A stretch of 64,000 nt of DNA from Arthrospira sp. PCC 9108 (GTDB lineage: Bacteria > Cyanobacteriota > Cyanobacteriia > Cyanobacteriales > Microcoleaceae): the NCBI GenBank assembly GCA_016745315.1, contig CP066886.1, positions 6,262,501 to 6,326,500 of the forward strand. The letters are read 5' to 3'. Of this stretch, positions 53,301 to 63,081 are shown piece by piece (the stretch's first letter is position 1; each line of letters starts with the position of its first letter). The position numbers and the translations under genes are program-made. Under the pieces are notes generated by a model. That model had not been told where the DNA came from and ran no database searches. It saw nothing but the letters and a program-made list of their open reading frames with translations.

Positions 53301-55301
53301 ATGATTGGGAATTATTCAATGGCTGAAAACTTCGCAGGTAAATATCAATTTTGGGTAGATAGAGGCGGTACATTTACAGATATTGTCGCCCGCAAACCAG
53401 ACGGTAGTTTAGTGACCCATAAACTCCTATCAGAAAATCCTCAACGTTATCAGGATGCTGTGGTAGCTGGTATCAAAGAAATTTTAGGAATTGGCGGCAA
53501 TGAACCCATCCCAGAAAATTGTATTTCTGAGGTAAAAATGGGAACTACAGTAGCAACTAATGCACTGCTGGAACGTCAAGGCGATCGCACCCTATTAATT
53601 ATCACCAAAGGCTTTAAAGATGCTCTCCGCATTGGCTATCAAAATCGCCCCGATATTTTTGCCCAAGAAATCATTTTACCATCCCTGCTATATGAAAGGG
53701 TAATCGAAGCAGAAGAACGCTACAGCGCCCAAGGGGAAGAACTGCAACCTCTCCAATTAGAACCCTTACAAGCAGCCCTACAACAGGCTTATCAAGACGG
53801 GATTCGCAGTTGTGCGATCGCCCTAATGCACAGTTACCGCTACCCCAAACACGAACAACAAATAGCCGAACTCGCCGCCCAAATTGGCTTTACCCAAATT
53901 TCCACATCCCACCAAATTAGCCCCTTAATGAAACTAATCAGCCGGGGAGATACCACCGTAGTCGATGCTTACCTATCACCCATTTTAAAGCGTTATATCG
54001 ACAAAGTAGCCCAGGAATTATATGGCAACCATACCCCAAGAGATGGAGTATCTAGCCCGCCCCAAAATCTGCCTAAATTAATGTTTATGCAGTCTAATGG
54101 AGCCCTAACTAACGCCCAAAACTTCCAAGGAAAAGATAGCATTTTATCAGGGCCTGCTGGCGGCATTGTTGGCGCTGTTAAAACCAGTCAACAGGCAGGT
54201 TTTGACAAAATTATCACCTTTGATATGGGTGGAACATCCACAGATGTCGCCCATTATAACGGCGAATATGAAAGACAATTTGAGACTGAAATTGCGGGGG
54301 TCAGAATGCGAACCCCCATCCTTTCTATTTATACTGTCGCAGCCGGGGGAGGTTCAATTTTAGTCTTTGACGGTTTCCGCTATCGTGTCGGTCCACAGTC
54401 TGCGGGTGCTGATCCAGGTCCCGCTTGCTATGGTGGTGGGGGACCTTTAACAGTTACTGACTGTAACGTAATGTTAGGCAAAATTAGACCCGAATTTTTC
54501 CCCCAAGTATTCGGACCCCAAGCCAATTTACCCCTTGATGCAGAAGTAGTTAAAACCAAATTTAATCAGTTAGCGGCAGATATTACTCAAGCCACCGGAG
54601 ACCCTCGCCAACCCGAAGAAGTGGCGGCGGGTTTTATTGCGATCGCCGTAGAAAATATGGCTAATGCGATTAAAAAAATCTCCCTACAGCGCGGTTATGA
54701 CGTATCCGAATATACCCTCTGTTGCTTTGGCGGTGCGGGAGGTCAACACGCCTGCGCGATCGCAGATACATTAGGCATTACACGGGTGTTTATTCATCCC
54801 TACGCTGGCGTTTTATCAGCCTATGGCATGGCTCTAGCAGATGTAGGTAACATCCGCGAGAAAGCCATAGAAGCCCCGCTAAACGAACATTTATTAGCCG
54901 ATATCACCCCAGTTTTAGCCGACTTAGAAACCGAAATGCGATCGGAACTTGACCCCCACAATTTCCCCAACGACATAGTTTTTTATCGCGCCAATTTGAA
55001 ATATCAGGGGACAGACTCAACCCTCACCGTCCCATTTTCCCGCCAAGTTGAACCCATGAAAGCCGCCTTTGAAACTGAACACCGCACCCGTTATGGCTTT
55101 ATCAAAAACGACAAACAACTAATAGTTGAATCTGTATCCGTCGAAATAGTCCGCCAGATGGAAAATCCCCCGAAACCATATTATCTCGTCGCCACAATCA
55201 ACCCCCTACCCCTATTGCCACCGTCCCAATTTTTACCAACCAAAAATGGCAACAAACCCCCGTATTTCCCAGAGATATTTTACAGCCAGGAGATGAATTA
55301 A
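53301..55301 (+). CDS. 5-Oxoprolinase, hydantoinase A part (before a frameshift)
   Basis: A 666-residue frame with the HyuA domain: FWVDRGGTFTDIV, KMGTTVATNALLERQG, and the ATP-grasp-like ITFDMGGTSTDVAHY plus QSAGADPGPACYG. 5-Oxoprolinase opens 5-oxoproline to glutamate at the expense of ATP. In the intact enzyme this domain is fused to HyuB. Here the frame changes near the C5 run at 55167-55171: one more C gives NPPETILSRRHNQPPTPIA and continues into the downstream frame. The last 40 or so residues of this frame (after NPP) are therefore probably wrong. ATG 53301 or 53319 could be the start. Confidence 0.9.
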   Translation: MIGNYSMAENFAGKYQFWVDRGGTFTDIVARKPDGSLVTHKLLSENPQRYQDAVVAGIKEILGIGGNEPIPENCISEVKMGTTVATNALLERQGDRTLLIITKGFKDALRIGYQNRPDIFAQEIILPSLLYERVIEAEERYSAQGEELQPLQLEPLQAALQQAYQDGIRSCAIALMHSYRYPKHEQQIAELAAQIGFTQISTSHQISPLMKLISRGDTTVVDAYLSPILKRYIDKVAQELYGNHTPRDGVSSPPQNLPKLMFMQSNGALTNAQNFQGKDSILSGPAGGIVGAVKTSQQAGFDKIITFDMGGTSTDVAHYNGEYERQFETEIAGVRMRTPILSIYTVAAGGGSILVFDGFRYRVGPQSAGADPGPACYGGGGPLTVTDCNVMLGKIRPEFFPQVFGPQANLPLDAEVVKTKFNQLAADITQATGDPRQPEEVAAGFIAIAVENMANAIKKISLQRGYDVSEYTLCCFGGAGGQHACAIADTLGITRVFIHPYAGVLSAYGMALADVGNIREKAIEAPLNEHLLADITPVLADLETEMRSELDPHNFPNDIVFYRANLKYQGTDSTLTVPFSRQVEPMKAAFETEHRTRYGFIKNDKQLIVESVSVEIVRQMENPPKPYYLVATINPLPLLPPSQFLPTKNGNKPPYFPEIFYSQEMN

Positions 55302-55459
55302 TCGGACCCGCGATTATTCTCGAACCTACCGGAACTAATATTATCGAGCCAGGTTGGTCTGCCCAATTAACCGAACGCAATCACTTAGTTTTAGCCAAAA
55401 TTGCCCAGCCGAAAACTTCCCCCATTGACTGCAAAATCTCCACCACAAAACCTGATCCG

Positions 55460-56983
55460 GTGCGTCTCGAAATATTTAAAAACCTGTTTCAGTTCATCGC
55501 TGAACAAATGGGAATTACCCTACAAAATACGGCATCATCAGTTAACATTAAAGAACGCCTAGATTTTTCCTGTGCAATTTTTGACCAATTCGGGGAACTC
55601 GTAGCCAACGCTCCCCATATTCCTGTACATTTAGGCTCTATGGGAGAAAGTGTCCGCAGCCTAATTAAAGCTAAAGCCGAAACTCTCAAAGCTGGGGATG
55701 TTTATATGCTAAATAATCCCTATGATGGCGGGACTCATTTACCTGATATTACCGTCATTACTCCAGTGTTTGATACTGCCGGATTAAACATTTTATTTTA
55801 TGTGGCATCTCGCGGTCATCATGCCGACCTGGGAGGGATAACGCCCGGTTCTATGCCACCCCATAGTAAAACAGTCTTGGAAGAAGGTATTTTAATCGAT
55901 AATTTTCAGTTGGTTGATAGCGGTAAATTCCGAGAAGCACAATTGCTGAAATTATTAACTAATCATCCCTACCCCGCCCGGAACCCTCAGACTAATATTG
56001 CTGACCTACAAGCACAAATTGCCGCCAATGAAAAAGGGGTGACAGAATTACATAAAATGGTCGCACAATATGGCTTGGCTACAGTCCAAACTTATATGCA
56101 ATTTGTCCAGGATAATGCAGAGGAGTCCGTCAGAAGGGCTATTGATGTTCTGCGGGATGGTGAGTTTATTTATCTTCTGGATAATGCGGGAGTTATTCAA
56201 GTCGCTATTAGCATTAATCGCCAAAACCGCAGCGCCAAAATAGATTTCACCGGAACTTCTCGACAATTGGACAGCAACTTTAATGCACCCCAGGCTGTTT
56301 GTAAAGCGGCGGTTTTGTATGTATTTCGGACTTTGGTGGCTGATAGCATTCCCCTCAATGCTGGATGTTTAAAACCTTTAGAAATTATCATCCCTGAAGG
56401 CTGTATGCTTAACCCCAAATTTCCGGCGGCTGTAGTGGCTGGAAATGTCGAAACTTCTCAGGCTGTGGTTGATGCTTTATATGGCGCTTTGGGAGTTATG
56501 GCGGCTTCCCAGGGAACTATGAATAATTTTACCTTTGGAAGCGATCGCTATCAATATTATGAAACCATCTGCGGCGGATCGGGCGCAGGTCCTAATTTTC
56601 ACGGGACCGACGCAGTACATACCCACATGACTAATTCTCGCCTAACTGATCCAGAAGTGCTAGAATGGCGTTATCCGGTTCTGATCGAGGCTTTTGTTAT
56701 TCGCCCCCACAGCGGCGGTAACGGAAAGTATCGCGGTGGTAATGGTATTATCCGCCAAATTCGATTTTTGGAGGAAATGACAGCCACTATCCTATCGGGA
56801 CATCGTATCATCCCACCTTTTGGTATGGCTGGAGGTGAACCCGGTATGGTGGGGCGTAATTCCATTACTCGCCAAAATGGGACTGTTGAAGATCTCCATA
56901 GTAGTGCGATCGCCCTTATGGGTATAGGGGATGTGTTGACCATCCAAACTCCCGGCGGCGGGGGATATGGTGCCCCACAATAA
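55460..56983 (+). CDS. 5-Oxoprolinase, hydantoinase B part (after a frameshift)
   Basis: A 507-residue frame starting at GTG 55460, though the frame is open back to about 55172. It carries the HyuB domain: PVRLEIFKNLFQFIAEQMG, NAPHIPVHLGSMG, VASRGHHADLGG, GGSGAGPNFHGTDAVH and the C-terminal TPGGGGYG. The 50 residues before the listed start (PAIILEPTGTNIIEPGWSAQ) belong to the end of HyuA, so the two parts are one fused gene of about 1,220 residues broken at 55167-55171. If separate translation occurs from GTG, HyuB would still be complete, but HyuA would lack its end. Confidence 0.9.
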   Translation: MRLEIFKNLFQFIAEQMGITLQNTASSVNIKERLDFSCAIFDQFGELVANAPHIPVHLGSMGESVRSLIKAKAETLKAGDVYMLNNPYDGGTHLPDITVITPVFDTAGLNILFYVASRGHHADLGGITPGSMPPHSKTVLEEGILIDNFQLVDSGKFREAQLLKLLTNHPYPARNPQTNIADLQAQIAANEKGVTELHKMVAQYGLATVQTYMQFVQDNAEESVRRAIDVLRDGEFIYLLDNAGVIQVAISINRQNRSAKIDFTGTSRQLDSNFNAPQAVCKAAVLYVFRTLVADSIPLNAGCLKPLEIIIPEGCMLNPKFPAAVVAGNVETSQAVVDALYGALGVMAASQGTMNNFTFGSDRYQYYETICGGSGAGPNFHGTDAVHTHMTNSRLTDPEVLEWRYPVLIEAFVIRPHSGGNGKYRGGNGIIRQIRFLEEMTATILSGHRIIPPFGMAGGEPGMVGRNSITRQNGTVEDLHSSAIALMGIGDVLTIQTPGGGGYGAPQ

Positions 56984-57023
56984 CCTATACTAGGCTAGAA
57001 ACCCCTTCTACCTCTTTTACCAT

Positions 57024-57065
57024 GGGGAGTTTGTCTAAACCCATAGACATATTGACTCCCCTTTT
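57024..57065 (+). terminator. Terminator after the oxoprolinase gene
   Basis: GGGGAGT (57024-57030) pairs with ACTCCCC (57055-57061), an inner GTCTA/TAGAC stem lengthens it, and TTTT follows. Confidence 0.65.
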
Positions 57066-57377
57066 GGTATCGCCTAACATATAATACATAATGCTATATG
57101 ATCTTAAGCTAAGTTGACCCGGATTTAGTTAATCATTTAATCGGATTGAGTCAGTATAAATACTGGTCAAAAATATAATCCTTTCCCTTGTATAACCCGC
57201 CTGAAATACTATAATCACCACGGTCAGACTTAAACCCAGCTACCCCCTAAGTGTCAGTCCTTGATTTTCATTAATGATATTACTAGCACCTAAAAATGTA
57301 GCCAGAATAGCATTTTTTTGAGGGAGTTAGTAGTAGCTTTCCCCCAGGATACCAACTCACATATTCAGCCTAAATAT

Positions 57378-57629
57378 ATGAACGAAAAAGACGAATTTCT
57401 TTACCCCAAAACCCGTTATCGTGGAGAATTTAGCCCCCAAAATATGATGTTTAACTCTAACCTCCAAGAGTTTGCACATAAGGTGAACTATATCTGTGGG
57501 TTAGAAACCAATGGTAAACTGAGTTCCGAAGTGGCTTACCAAAGAATCAAACAACTCTGGAAAGAATTAAAAGAGTCCAAAAAGAATCTTAATATTGGCG
57601 AAAATTCAGCCAACCAAGACCCAGAATAA
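57378..57629 (+). CDS. Small conserved cyanobacterial protein, unknown
   Basis: An 83-residue soluble protein from ATG 57378 (MNEKDEFLYPKTRYRGEF). The frame is open to 57318, but conserved-looking text begins here. It has NMMFNSNLQEFAHKVNYICGLETNGKLSSEVAYQRIKQLWKELKESKK, a compact helical protein found widely in cyanobacteria (DUF7219-like, by memory). It lies 81 bp upstream of the homoserine kinase start on the same strand; a functional link is not known. Confidence 0.65.
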   Translation: MNEKDEFLYPKTRYRGEFSPQNMMFNSNLQEFAHKVNYICGLETNGKLSSEVAYQRIKQLWKELKESKKNLNIGENSANQDPE

Positions 57630-57710
57630 CTAGCCATGGTCTGCATAACTAAAAGCCAGGGATAAAATCCCTAATTTTACCACAAAATTAGCCCATATTC
57701 ATCATTGTCA

Positions 57711-58628
57711 ATGTCTCACCCAATTACCGTTACCGTCCCCGCCACCACCGCCAATATTGGACCAGGATTTGATTGTATTGGTGCCGCCCTCAGCCTGTAT
57801 AATATCCTAGAATTTTCCCCTTTAACGAATACAGAAAAACCCCATCAAATTACCGCCGAAGGAGTAGAAGCCCAGGCTGTAGCCACAGACGATCGCAACT
57901 TAGTTTATCAGGCTTTTCTTAAACTCTACCATCACATCAATCAAACTCCCCCTCCCGTCAAAATTCACATCAAACTAGGGGTTCCCCTCGCCAGGGGCTT
58001 GGGAAGTTCAGCCACAGCAATTGTAGGGGGTTTAGTGGGTGCAAATACCCTAGCCGGAAACCCCCTGACTCAAACAGAAATTATGGAAATGGCGATCGCC
58101 ATAGAAGGACACCCCGACAACGTAGTCCCCGCCCTGTTGGGGGGTTGTCAGTTATCAGTCGCCGACCATAACCACCGCTGGCAGATCTGCGAAATTCCTT
58201 GGCATCAAGATATAGTCCCCGTCGTCGCTATTCCCGACTTTGAACTATCCACCGCCGAAGCTCGCAGCGTTCTCCCCTCCCATTATACCCGTGCCGATGC
58301 CATTTTCAACACCGCCCACCTAGGTTTATTAATCCGAGGCTTAGAAACCGGACAGGGAGACTGGTTGCGCGTCGCCATAGCTGACAAAATCCATCAGCCC
58401 TACCGCCAATCTCTGATCCAGGGTTATGATGCCGTTAGACAAGCCGCCTTAGATGCAGGCGCTTACGAATTAGCCATTAGCGGGGCAGGGCCGACCCTTC
58501 TAGCCCTCACAGACCCCCCCCACACCCATAGGGTTGTATCTGCCATGAGGGAGGCTTGGAGGGGCTATAACATCGGGGTAGATGTGCGATCGCTTGCAAT
58601 TGATACCCAAGGCGCTAAAGTAACTTAA
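57711..58628 (+). CDS. thrB: Homoserine kinase
   Basis: Phosphorylates homoserine to O-phosphohomoserine, the fourth step towards threonine. A 305-residue GHMP kinase: N-terminal VPATTANIGPGFDCIG, ATP-binding PLARGLGSSATAIVGG, and the C-terminal LAISGAGPTLLAL motif. ATG 57711 is chosen over TTG 57705, two codons upstream. Length and motifs are standard. The gene stands alone here, convergent to the cupin gene with a gap of 5 bp. Confidence 0.96.
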   Translation: MSHPITVTVPATTANIGPGFDCIGAALSLYNILEFSPLTNTEKPHQITAEGVEAQAVATDDRNLVYQAFLKLYHHINQTPPPVKIHIKLGVPLARGLGSSATAIVGGLVGANTLAGNPLTQTEIMEMAIAIEGHPDNVVPALLGGCQLSVADHNHRWQICEIPWHQDIVPVVAIPDFELSTAEARSVLPSHYTRADAIFNTAHLGLLIRGLETGQGDWLRVAIADKIHQPYRQSLIQGYDAVRQAALDAGAYELAISGAGPTLLALTDPPHTHRVVSAMREAWRGYNIGVDVRSLAIDTQGAKVT

Positions 58629-58633
58629 TTTCC

Positions 58634-58972
58634 CTACTCATTACTAGCGGAAAGAGTCAGCACAAATGCCAGATTTTCCTCCGTTTTCAGGGCGTGGGGT
58701 GCGTTGGCTTTCATGAATACAAACACTCCCGCCTCTAAGCTAATCTCTTTTCCCTCCAGAGTTAAAATTCCGCGACCTTCCAAAACGTTAACCGTCGCGT
58801 TTTTCGTAGCCGTATGTTCGGAAATTTCCGTACCCGCCCCCAAACAAAATAGGGTATATTGACAGTGATCATCTTTTAGCAAAACCCGGCTAACAATTCC
58901 CCCCTCCGTATATTGAATATAATCATCAAACTTAATCGCCGTTGAAGTATTTATCGAAATGATATCAGTCAT
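58634..58972 (-). CDS. Cupin-domain protein
   Basis: A 112-residue single-domain cupin. The two cupin motifs are visible: GAGTEISEHTATKNATVNVLEGRGILTLEG (motif 1, with one His) and ANAPHALKTEENLAFVLTL (motif 2). It may bind a metal and an organic ligand; role unknown. It is convergent to thrB with 5 bp between them and divergent from the redoxin gene. Confidence 0.85.
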   Translation of the reverse strand: MTDIISINTSTAIKFDDYIQYTEGGIVSRVLLKDDHCQYTLFCLGAGTEISEHTATKNATVNVLEGRGILTLEGKEISLEAGVFVFMKANAPHALKTEENLAFVLTLSASNE

Positions 58973-59154
58973 AATAGCTGTCTGAATTTGATAGGTAGCT
59001 ATTTGAGATCATATCACATCCCCTTGATGTCACCTTACCCGCCACCCCCAAACATCCTAGCTATCAGCCATGGCTTTACCTAACCTCAGTCGAGAACAAT
59101 CCGCTATAATTATCATGGATATTATCATCTAGTAAAAATCAGGAATCTTGAATC

Positions 59155-59715
59155 ATGGCTTTAACAGCATCAACCATGTTAAGTTTAGGGACCATCGCCC
59201 CAGATTTTCAACTCCCAGACGTGACCTCTGGGGAAATCATATCCGTCGATACATTTAAGGATAAAAAAGCCTTGCTAGTCATGTTTATCTGTTGTCACTG
59301 TCCCTTCGTCAAACATATTGAAAATGAACTAGCTAAACTAGGACATGATTATCAACCCCTAGGAATAGGAATAGTTGCTATTAGCGCCAACTCCATCAAA
59401 ACCCATCCCCAAGACGGACCTGAACACCTGAAAAACCAAGCCGAAACAGTAGGTTTTTCCTTCCCTTACTGCTACGATGAAACCCAAGAAGTAGCCCAAG
59501 CCTATACAGCAGCCTGTACCCCCGATTTCTTCTTGTTTAATAGCGATCGCCAATTAGTATATCGCGGTCAATTAGATGACAGTCGCCCCGGGAATAACTT
59601 ACCCGTCACCGGGGCAGATTTGCGGGCGGCTTTAGATGCCATTCTCGCCGACCAACCCATCAACAGCGACCAAAAACCCAGTATTGGTTGCAATATCAAA
59701 TGGCATCCCCAATAA
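59155..59715 (+). CDS. Thioredoxin-fold redoxin family protein
   Basis: A 186-residue peroxiredoxin-like protein of the AhpC/TSA-redoxin group. The active site CCHCPFVKH (46-54) is an unusual CxxC with an additional adjacent Cys, as in many cyanobacterial redoxins annotated as thioredoxin-family. SANSIKTHPQDGPEHLKN and TPDFFLFNSDRQLVYRG complete the fold. It is presumably cytosolic, reducing peroxides or disulfides. A terminator follows the stop. Confidence 0.88.
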   Translation: MALTASTMLSLGTIAPDFQLPDVTSGEIISVDTFKDKKALLVMFICCHCPFVKHIENELAKLGHDYQPLGIGIVAISANSIKTHPQDGPEHLKNQAETVGFSFPYCYDETQEVAQAYTAACTPDFFLFNSDRQLVYRGQLDDSRPGNNLPVTGADLRAALDAILADQPINSDQKPSIGCNIKWHPQ

Positions 59716-59724
59716 CCTAAATCA

Positions 59725-59745
59725 AGGCAACCCCAATGGTTGCCT
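59725..59745. terminator. Hairpin between convergent redoxin and vWA genes
   Basis: AGGCAACC (59725-59732) pairs with GGTTGCCT (59738-59745), loop of five bases. It sits between two convergent genes and can stop transcription from either side; the T-run is weak. Confidence 0.6.
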
Positions 59746-59768
59746 ATTTCCAGAAAATCCCCTCAAAT

Positions 59769-60404
59769 CTAATCAGTAATTGCGCGTAACAAAACATCAG
59801 TCAAACTAATCTCTTCCATATCTTCCAAACTGACTGTATCACAAATATTATAACGAGCCCCCGATGCAGTTAACTCATCATCAAGCACCTTAAAAAACGC
59901 CGTAGCCGTGTCACTAGACCCCACCCTAATCATTTCTACAGCCAATTCTTCCTCATGGGTCAGTTGATTAGAAGCATTAATTAAGATACGTTTAACCTCC
60001 AATAACGGATTAATAATCTCCCCACCTGTAACCACAAAAATAGTTTCACCATTAGGCTGTGATTGTTCCGTCGCCCGTCTGGCAAAATAACTATCAGTAG
60101 CATCCTTGAGAACCGAAGCCAAATCCGCTTTTCCCCCAGGTTTATGATTCTCAAAAACCTCTCCCACATGGTCAGAAGTAATGCGATCGTAGCGCTTAAA
60201 CTCCTCAGCAAATAAATATAAAGTAATCCCATCCGGGTCAAAATGTTCGCAATAGGTTGCCAACTCTAAAATCGATTGTCGCATCAACTCCCAGCGAGAC
60301 TGTCCCTTTTTATTGCCAGCCATTGCCATACTCTCGCTGACATCAACAATCAAGGTATAATCCCGTTTCTCCAGGACCGCACCCCCCTCCAATAGTATAT
60401 CCAT
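59769..60404 (-). CDS. von Willebrand factor A domain protein
   Basis: A 211-residue, single vWA domain. The MIDAS motif is DVSES (21-25, Asp21, Ser23, Ser25), with a supporting Thr/Asp region (GGKADLASVLKDA) and VTGGE. There is no signal peptide, so it is probably cytosolic. Single-domain vWA proteins of this kind commonly occur with protein kinases and phosphatases in cyanobacteria, and a WD40 kinase lies 600 bp away on the opposite strand. Partner unknown. Confidence 0.82.
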   Translation of the reverse strand: MDILLEGGAVLEKRDYTLIVDVSESMAMAGNKKGQSRWELMRQSILELATYCEHFDPDGITLYLFAEEFKRYDRITSDHVGEVFENHKPGGKADLASVLKDATDSYFARRATEQSQPNGETIFVVTGGEIINPLLEVKRILINASNQLTHEEELAVEMIRVGSSDTATAFFKVLDDELTASGARYNICDTVSLEDMEEISLTDVLLRAITD

Positions 60405-60513
60405 ACATCAAACCCCCACATTTGTTCAATTTAATACTGTATCATTTCCCCCCAATAATTATTAAGCTATAATATTCTCAAGCGTCATAATATCGTTTTC
60501 GCCAATCCTAGCC

Positions 60514-60987
60514 ATGAAACCTCAGCATCAGGATTCTTCCAACCAAAAACAGCCAGACCGACCCATCTACCTACAACCTCCCTGGGTCATTTTCGCCCCA
60601 CTACTGATAGGCGTGTTAGCCCTAGTCGCCTATACGCTTCTTGTTACAACCGACTCTCCCACTCCAGACCCCATTATCGTACAAAACCCTGAAGCCGTCA
60701 TGATCATGGATGAAATCTCCCCAAATCTAGCCGATCTCCCCTCGGAAATTTCTACCGCATTGCGCCAAGATGTCATCGATCGCACCGGAAGTTCCCCAGA
60801 GGAAATCGAAATCCTCGCCGCCGAAAGACAGACTTGGCCAAATACCTGTTTAGGGCTCGCCAAGCCAGACGAATTATGTGGTCAAATGTTAGTGGATGGC
60901 TGGCGGGTCCGAGTGTCTGATGGTCAGCGCCATTGGCTTTACCGCACCAATCATAATGGTCAAAACTTCCGCTTAGAAACAGAATAA
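60514..60987 (+). CDS. Membrane-anchored protein with a small conserved domain
   Basis: A 157-residue protein with one membrane helix (about 22-45) after a short cytosolic start (QPPWVIFAPLLIGVLALVAYTLL), then a domain with TGSSPEEIEILAAERQTWPNTCLGLAKPDELCGQML and the closing VRVSDGQRHWLYRTNHNG. This small cysteine-containing domain is frequent in cyanobacterial exported proteins; function unknown. It ends 37 bp before the kinase gene, so the two are probably expressed together. Confidence 0.75.
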   Translation: MKPQHQDSSNQKQPDRPIYLQPPWVIFAPLLIGVLALVAYTLLVTTDSPTPDPIIVQNPEAVMIMDEISPNLADLPSEISTALRQDVIDRTGSSPEEIEILAAERQTWPNTCLGLAKPDELCGQMLVDGWRVRVSDGQRHWLYRTNHNGQNFRLETE

Positions 60988-61024
60988 CAGCCATAACCTA
61001 GTCCCCTGGTAATTATTTCCTACC

Positions 61025-63046
61025 ATGAGTTATTGCCTCAATCCCCAATGTTCCCATCCCGAAAATCCAGATGATGCTAAATTCTGCCTTACCTGTGGTG
61101 CTAAACTGTTTCTACGGGAGAGATACCAGGCTATTAAACCTATTGGTCATGGCGGATTTGGGAAAACATTTTTGGCAGTTGATCACGATAAACCCTCCCA
61201 TCCCCCCTGCGTCATTAAGCAATTTTTCCCCCAAACCCAAGGGGTAGAAACCACCCGGAAAGCTGCGGAATTATTCCACCAAGAAGCCCAACGTCTCGAT
61301 GAACTAGGAAAACATCCCCACATCCCAGATTTGCTGGCACATTTTCAACAGGACAATAATCAATACTTAGTCCAAGAATATATCAACGGCCCCAACTTAG
61401 AAGACCAAGTAATTAGCCAGGGAACTTTTAACGAAAATCAAATCGTTAAACTACTTGATGAACTGTTGCCAGTTTTAGAATTTATACATCAAAATAAAGT
61501 CATTCATAGGGATATTAAACCCGCCAATATTATCCAAGCTCAAACAGTAGTAAATAGTTCGACATCGGGTAAGTTGGTATTAGTGGACTTTGGGGCGGCG
61601 AAAGTAGTACAAAGCAGCAACTTATCAGGACCAGGAACTATTATCGGCAGTCCTGAATATGTCGCCCCAGAACAAACTAGGGGTCAAGCAATATATGCTA
61701 GTGATATTTATAGTTTGGGGGTGACTTGCTTATATTTACTCACCCAAATATCGCCCTTTGACCTCTATGATATTCACCAAGATAAATGGGTTTGGCGAGA
61801 TTATTTACAGGGAAATACGGTCAACAATAAACTGGGCTTAGTTTTAGATAGAATGGTGGCTTCCCTACCTTCCCAGCGCTATAATTCCCCGCTGAATGTA
61901 CTTAGGGCACTGCATCCTAGTGGACTACCCCCGACGATTCTGCACAACATTAATATTAATAACTTTCATAATACGGCACTCCCTAGCCCTCCTGCGTCGG
62001 TGAGAGTACCGCCGCCACCACTGCCCCCACCGCCACCACGGACAGCTAGAACTTCTCAGCAAATCACCCCACCACCCACGGCTAGAACTTCTCAGCCACC
62101 CACGCCACCAAAACCTAGCCGCGTTCAACCTCAGCGGTCATCACCTAGCTGGAAACTCCTACATACGCTGACAGGACACCGTAATCAAGTTACCTGTGTG
62201 GCTTTCTCTCCTGATCAGGAAATACTGGCCAGCAGTAGCCAAGATATGACTATAGAAATTTGGAGACTGAAAACTGGGAAACGTTGGTACACCCTAACTG
62301 GTCATGAAAATTGGGTAACATCGATCGCCTTTTCCCCCAAGGAAGAGATTTTAGCTAGTGGTAGTCGCGATCAGACTGTGGAAATTTGGGATCTCAAAAA
62401 AGGTAAACGCTGGTATACCCTCATTGGTCATCAAGATACTGTTGAACAGGTAGCTTTTTCCCCCCAGGGAGATATTCTAGCCAGCGCCTCCCGGGACAAA
62501 ACCATACAAATTTGGGATCTCAAAAAAGGCAAGCCTTTCTACAGTCTCTCAGGTCATAGCGATCGCATTTATGGAGTCGCCTTTTCCCCTGATGGTCAGA
62601 CCCTAGCCAGCGCCTCTAGGGATAAAACCGTCCGCCTGTGGAACCTACAGCAAAGACAAGAATTAGGAAGCCTACCCCGCTGGTCGGACTGGGTGAGAAC
62701 CGTTGCTTTTAGTCCTAACGGTCAAATGTTAGCCGGAGGATGTCGGGATGGTTCCATCGGTCTATGGCATCAACAAGACCAGACCTGGAAGCTATGGCGT
62801 ACCCTGCGGGCTGATGATGCCGATATCTTGGCGATCGCCTTTCAACCCGATAGTAAACAGTTAATTACTGGCAACAGTAAAGGCCAAATTGACATTTGGC
62901 AACTGGGCGACGGCACATTATTAGAAACCATCCCCGCCCATTCAGCAGACATATTATCCCTAGCATTTAGTCTTGACGGCAAAACCATAGCTAGTGGCGG
63001 AGCTGACCGACTGGTTAAAGTTTGGCATCTCCCGGCCCACACTTGA
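61025..63046 (+). CDS. Serine/threonine protein kinase with WD40 repeats
   Basis: A 673-residue signalling protein. Residues 1-30 hold a zinc-ribbon-like start (CLNPQCSHPENPDDAKFCLTCG). The kinase domain (about 33-290) has GHGGFGKTF, the ATP-lysine in CVIKQF, HRDIKPANI and DFGAAK, plus APEQTRGQ. After a Pro-rich linker (about 320-375) come seven WD40 repeats, for example FSPDGQTLASASRDKTVRLW, forming one propeller. Such proteins (SPK-WD40 type) are common in filamentous cyanobacteria, and the propeller probably binds the substrate. A group II intron starts 35 bp after the stop. Confidence 0.95.
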   Translation: MSYCLNPQCSHPENPDDAKFCLTCGAKLFLRERYQAIKPIGHGGFGKTFLAVDHDKPSHPPCVIKQFFPQTQGVETTRKAAELFHQEAQRLDELGKHPHIPDLLAHFQQDNNQYLVQEYINGPNLEDQVISQGTFNENQIVKLLDELLPVLEFIHQNKVIHRDIKPANIIQAQTVVNSSTSGKLVLVDFGAAKVVQSSNLSGPGTIIGSPEYVAPEQTRGQAIYASDIYSLGVTCLYLLTQISPFDLYDIHQDKWVWRDYLQGNTVNNKLGLVLDRMVASLPSQRYNSPLNVLRALHPSGLPPTILHNININNFHNTALPSPPASVRVPPPPLPPPPPRTARTSQQITPPPTARTSQPPTPPKPSRVQPQRSSPSWKLLHTLTGHRNQVTCVAFSPDQEILASSSQDMTIEIWRLKTGKRWYTLTGHENWVTSIAFSPKEEILASGSRDQTVEIWDLKKGKRWYTLIGHQDTVEQVAFSPQGDILASASRDKTIQIWDLKKGKPFYSLSGHSDRIYGVAFSPDGQTLASASRDKTVRLWNLQQRQELGSLPRWSDWVRTVAFSPNGQMLAGGCRDGSIGLWHQQDQTWKLWRTLRADDADILAIAFQPDSKQLITGNSKGQIDIWQLGDGTLLETIPAHSADILSLAFSLDGKTIASGGADRLVKVWHLPAHT

Positions 63047-63081
63047 TATTGATTAGAAAATATAATACAATTGTTAAATAA

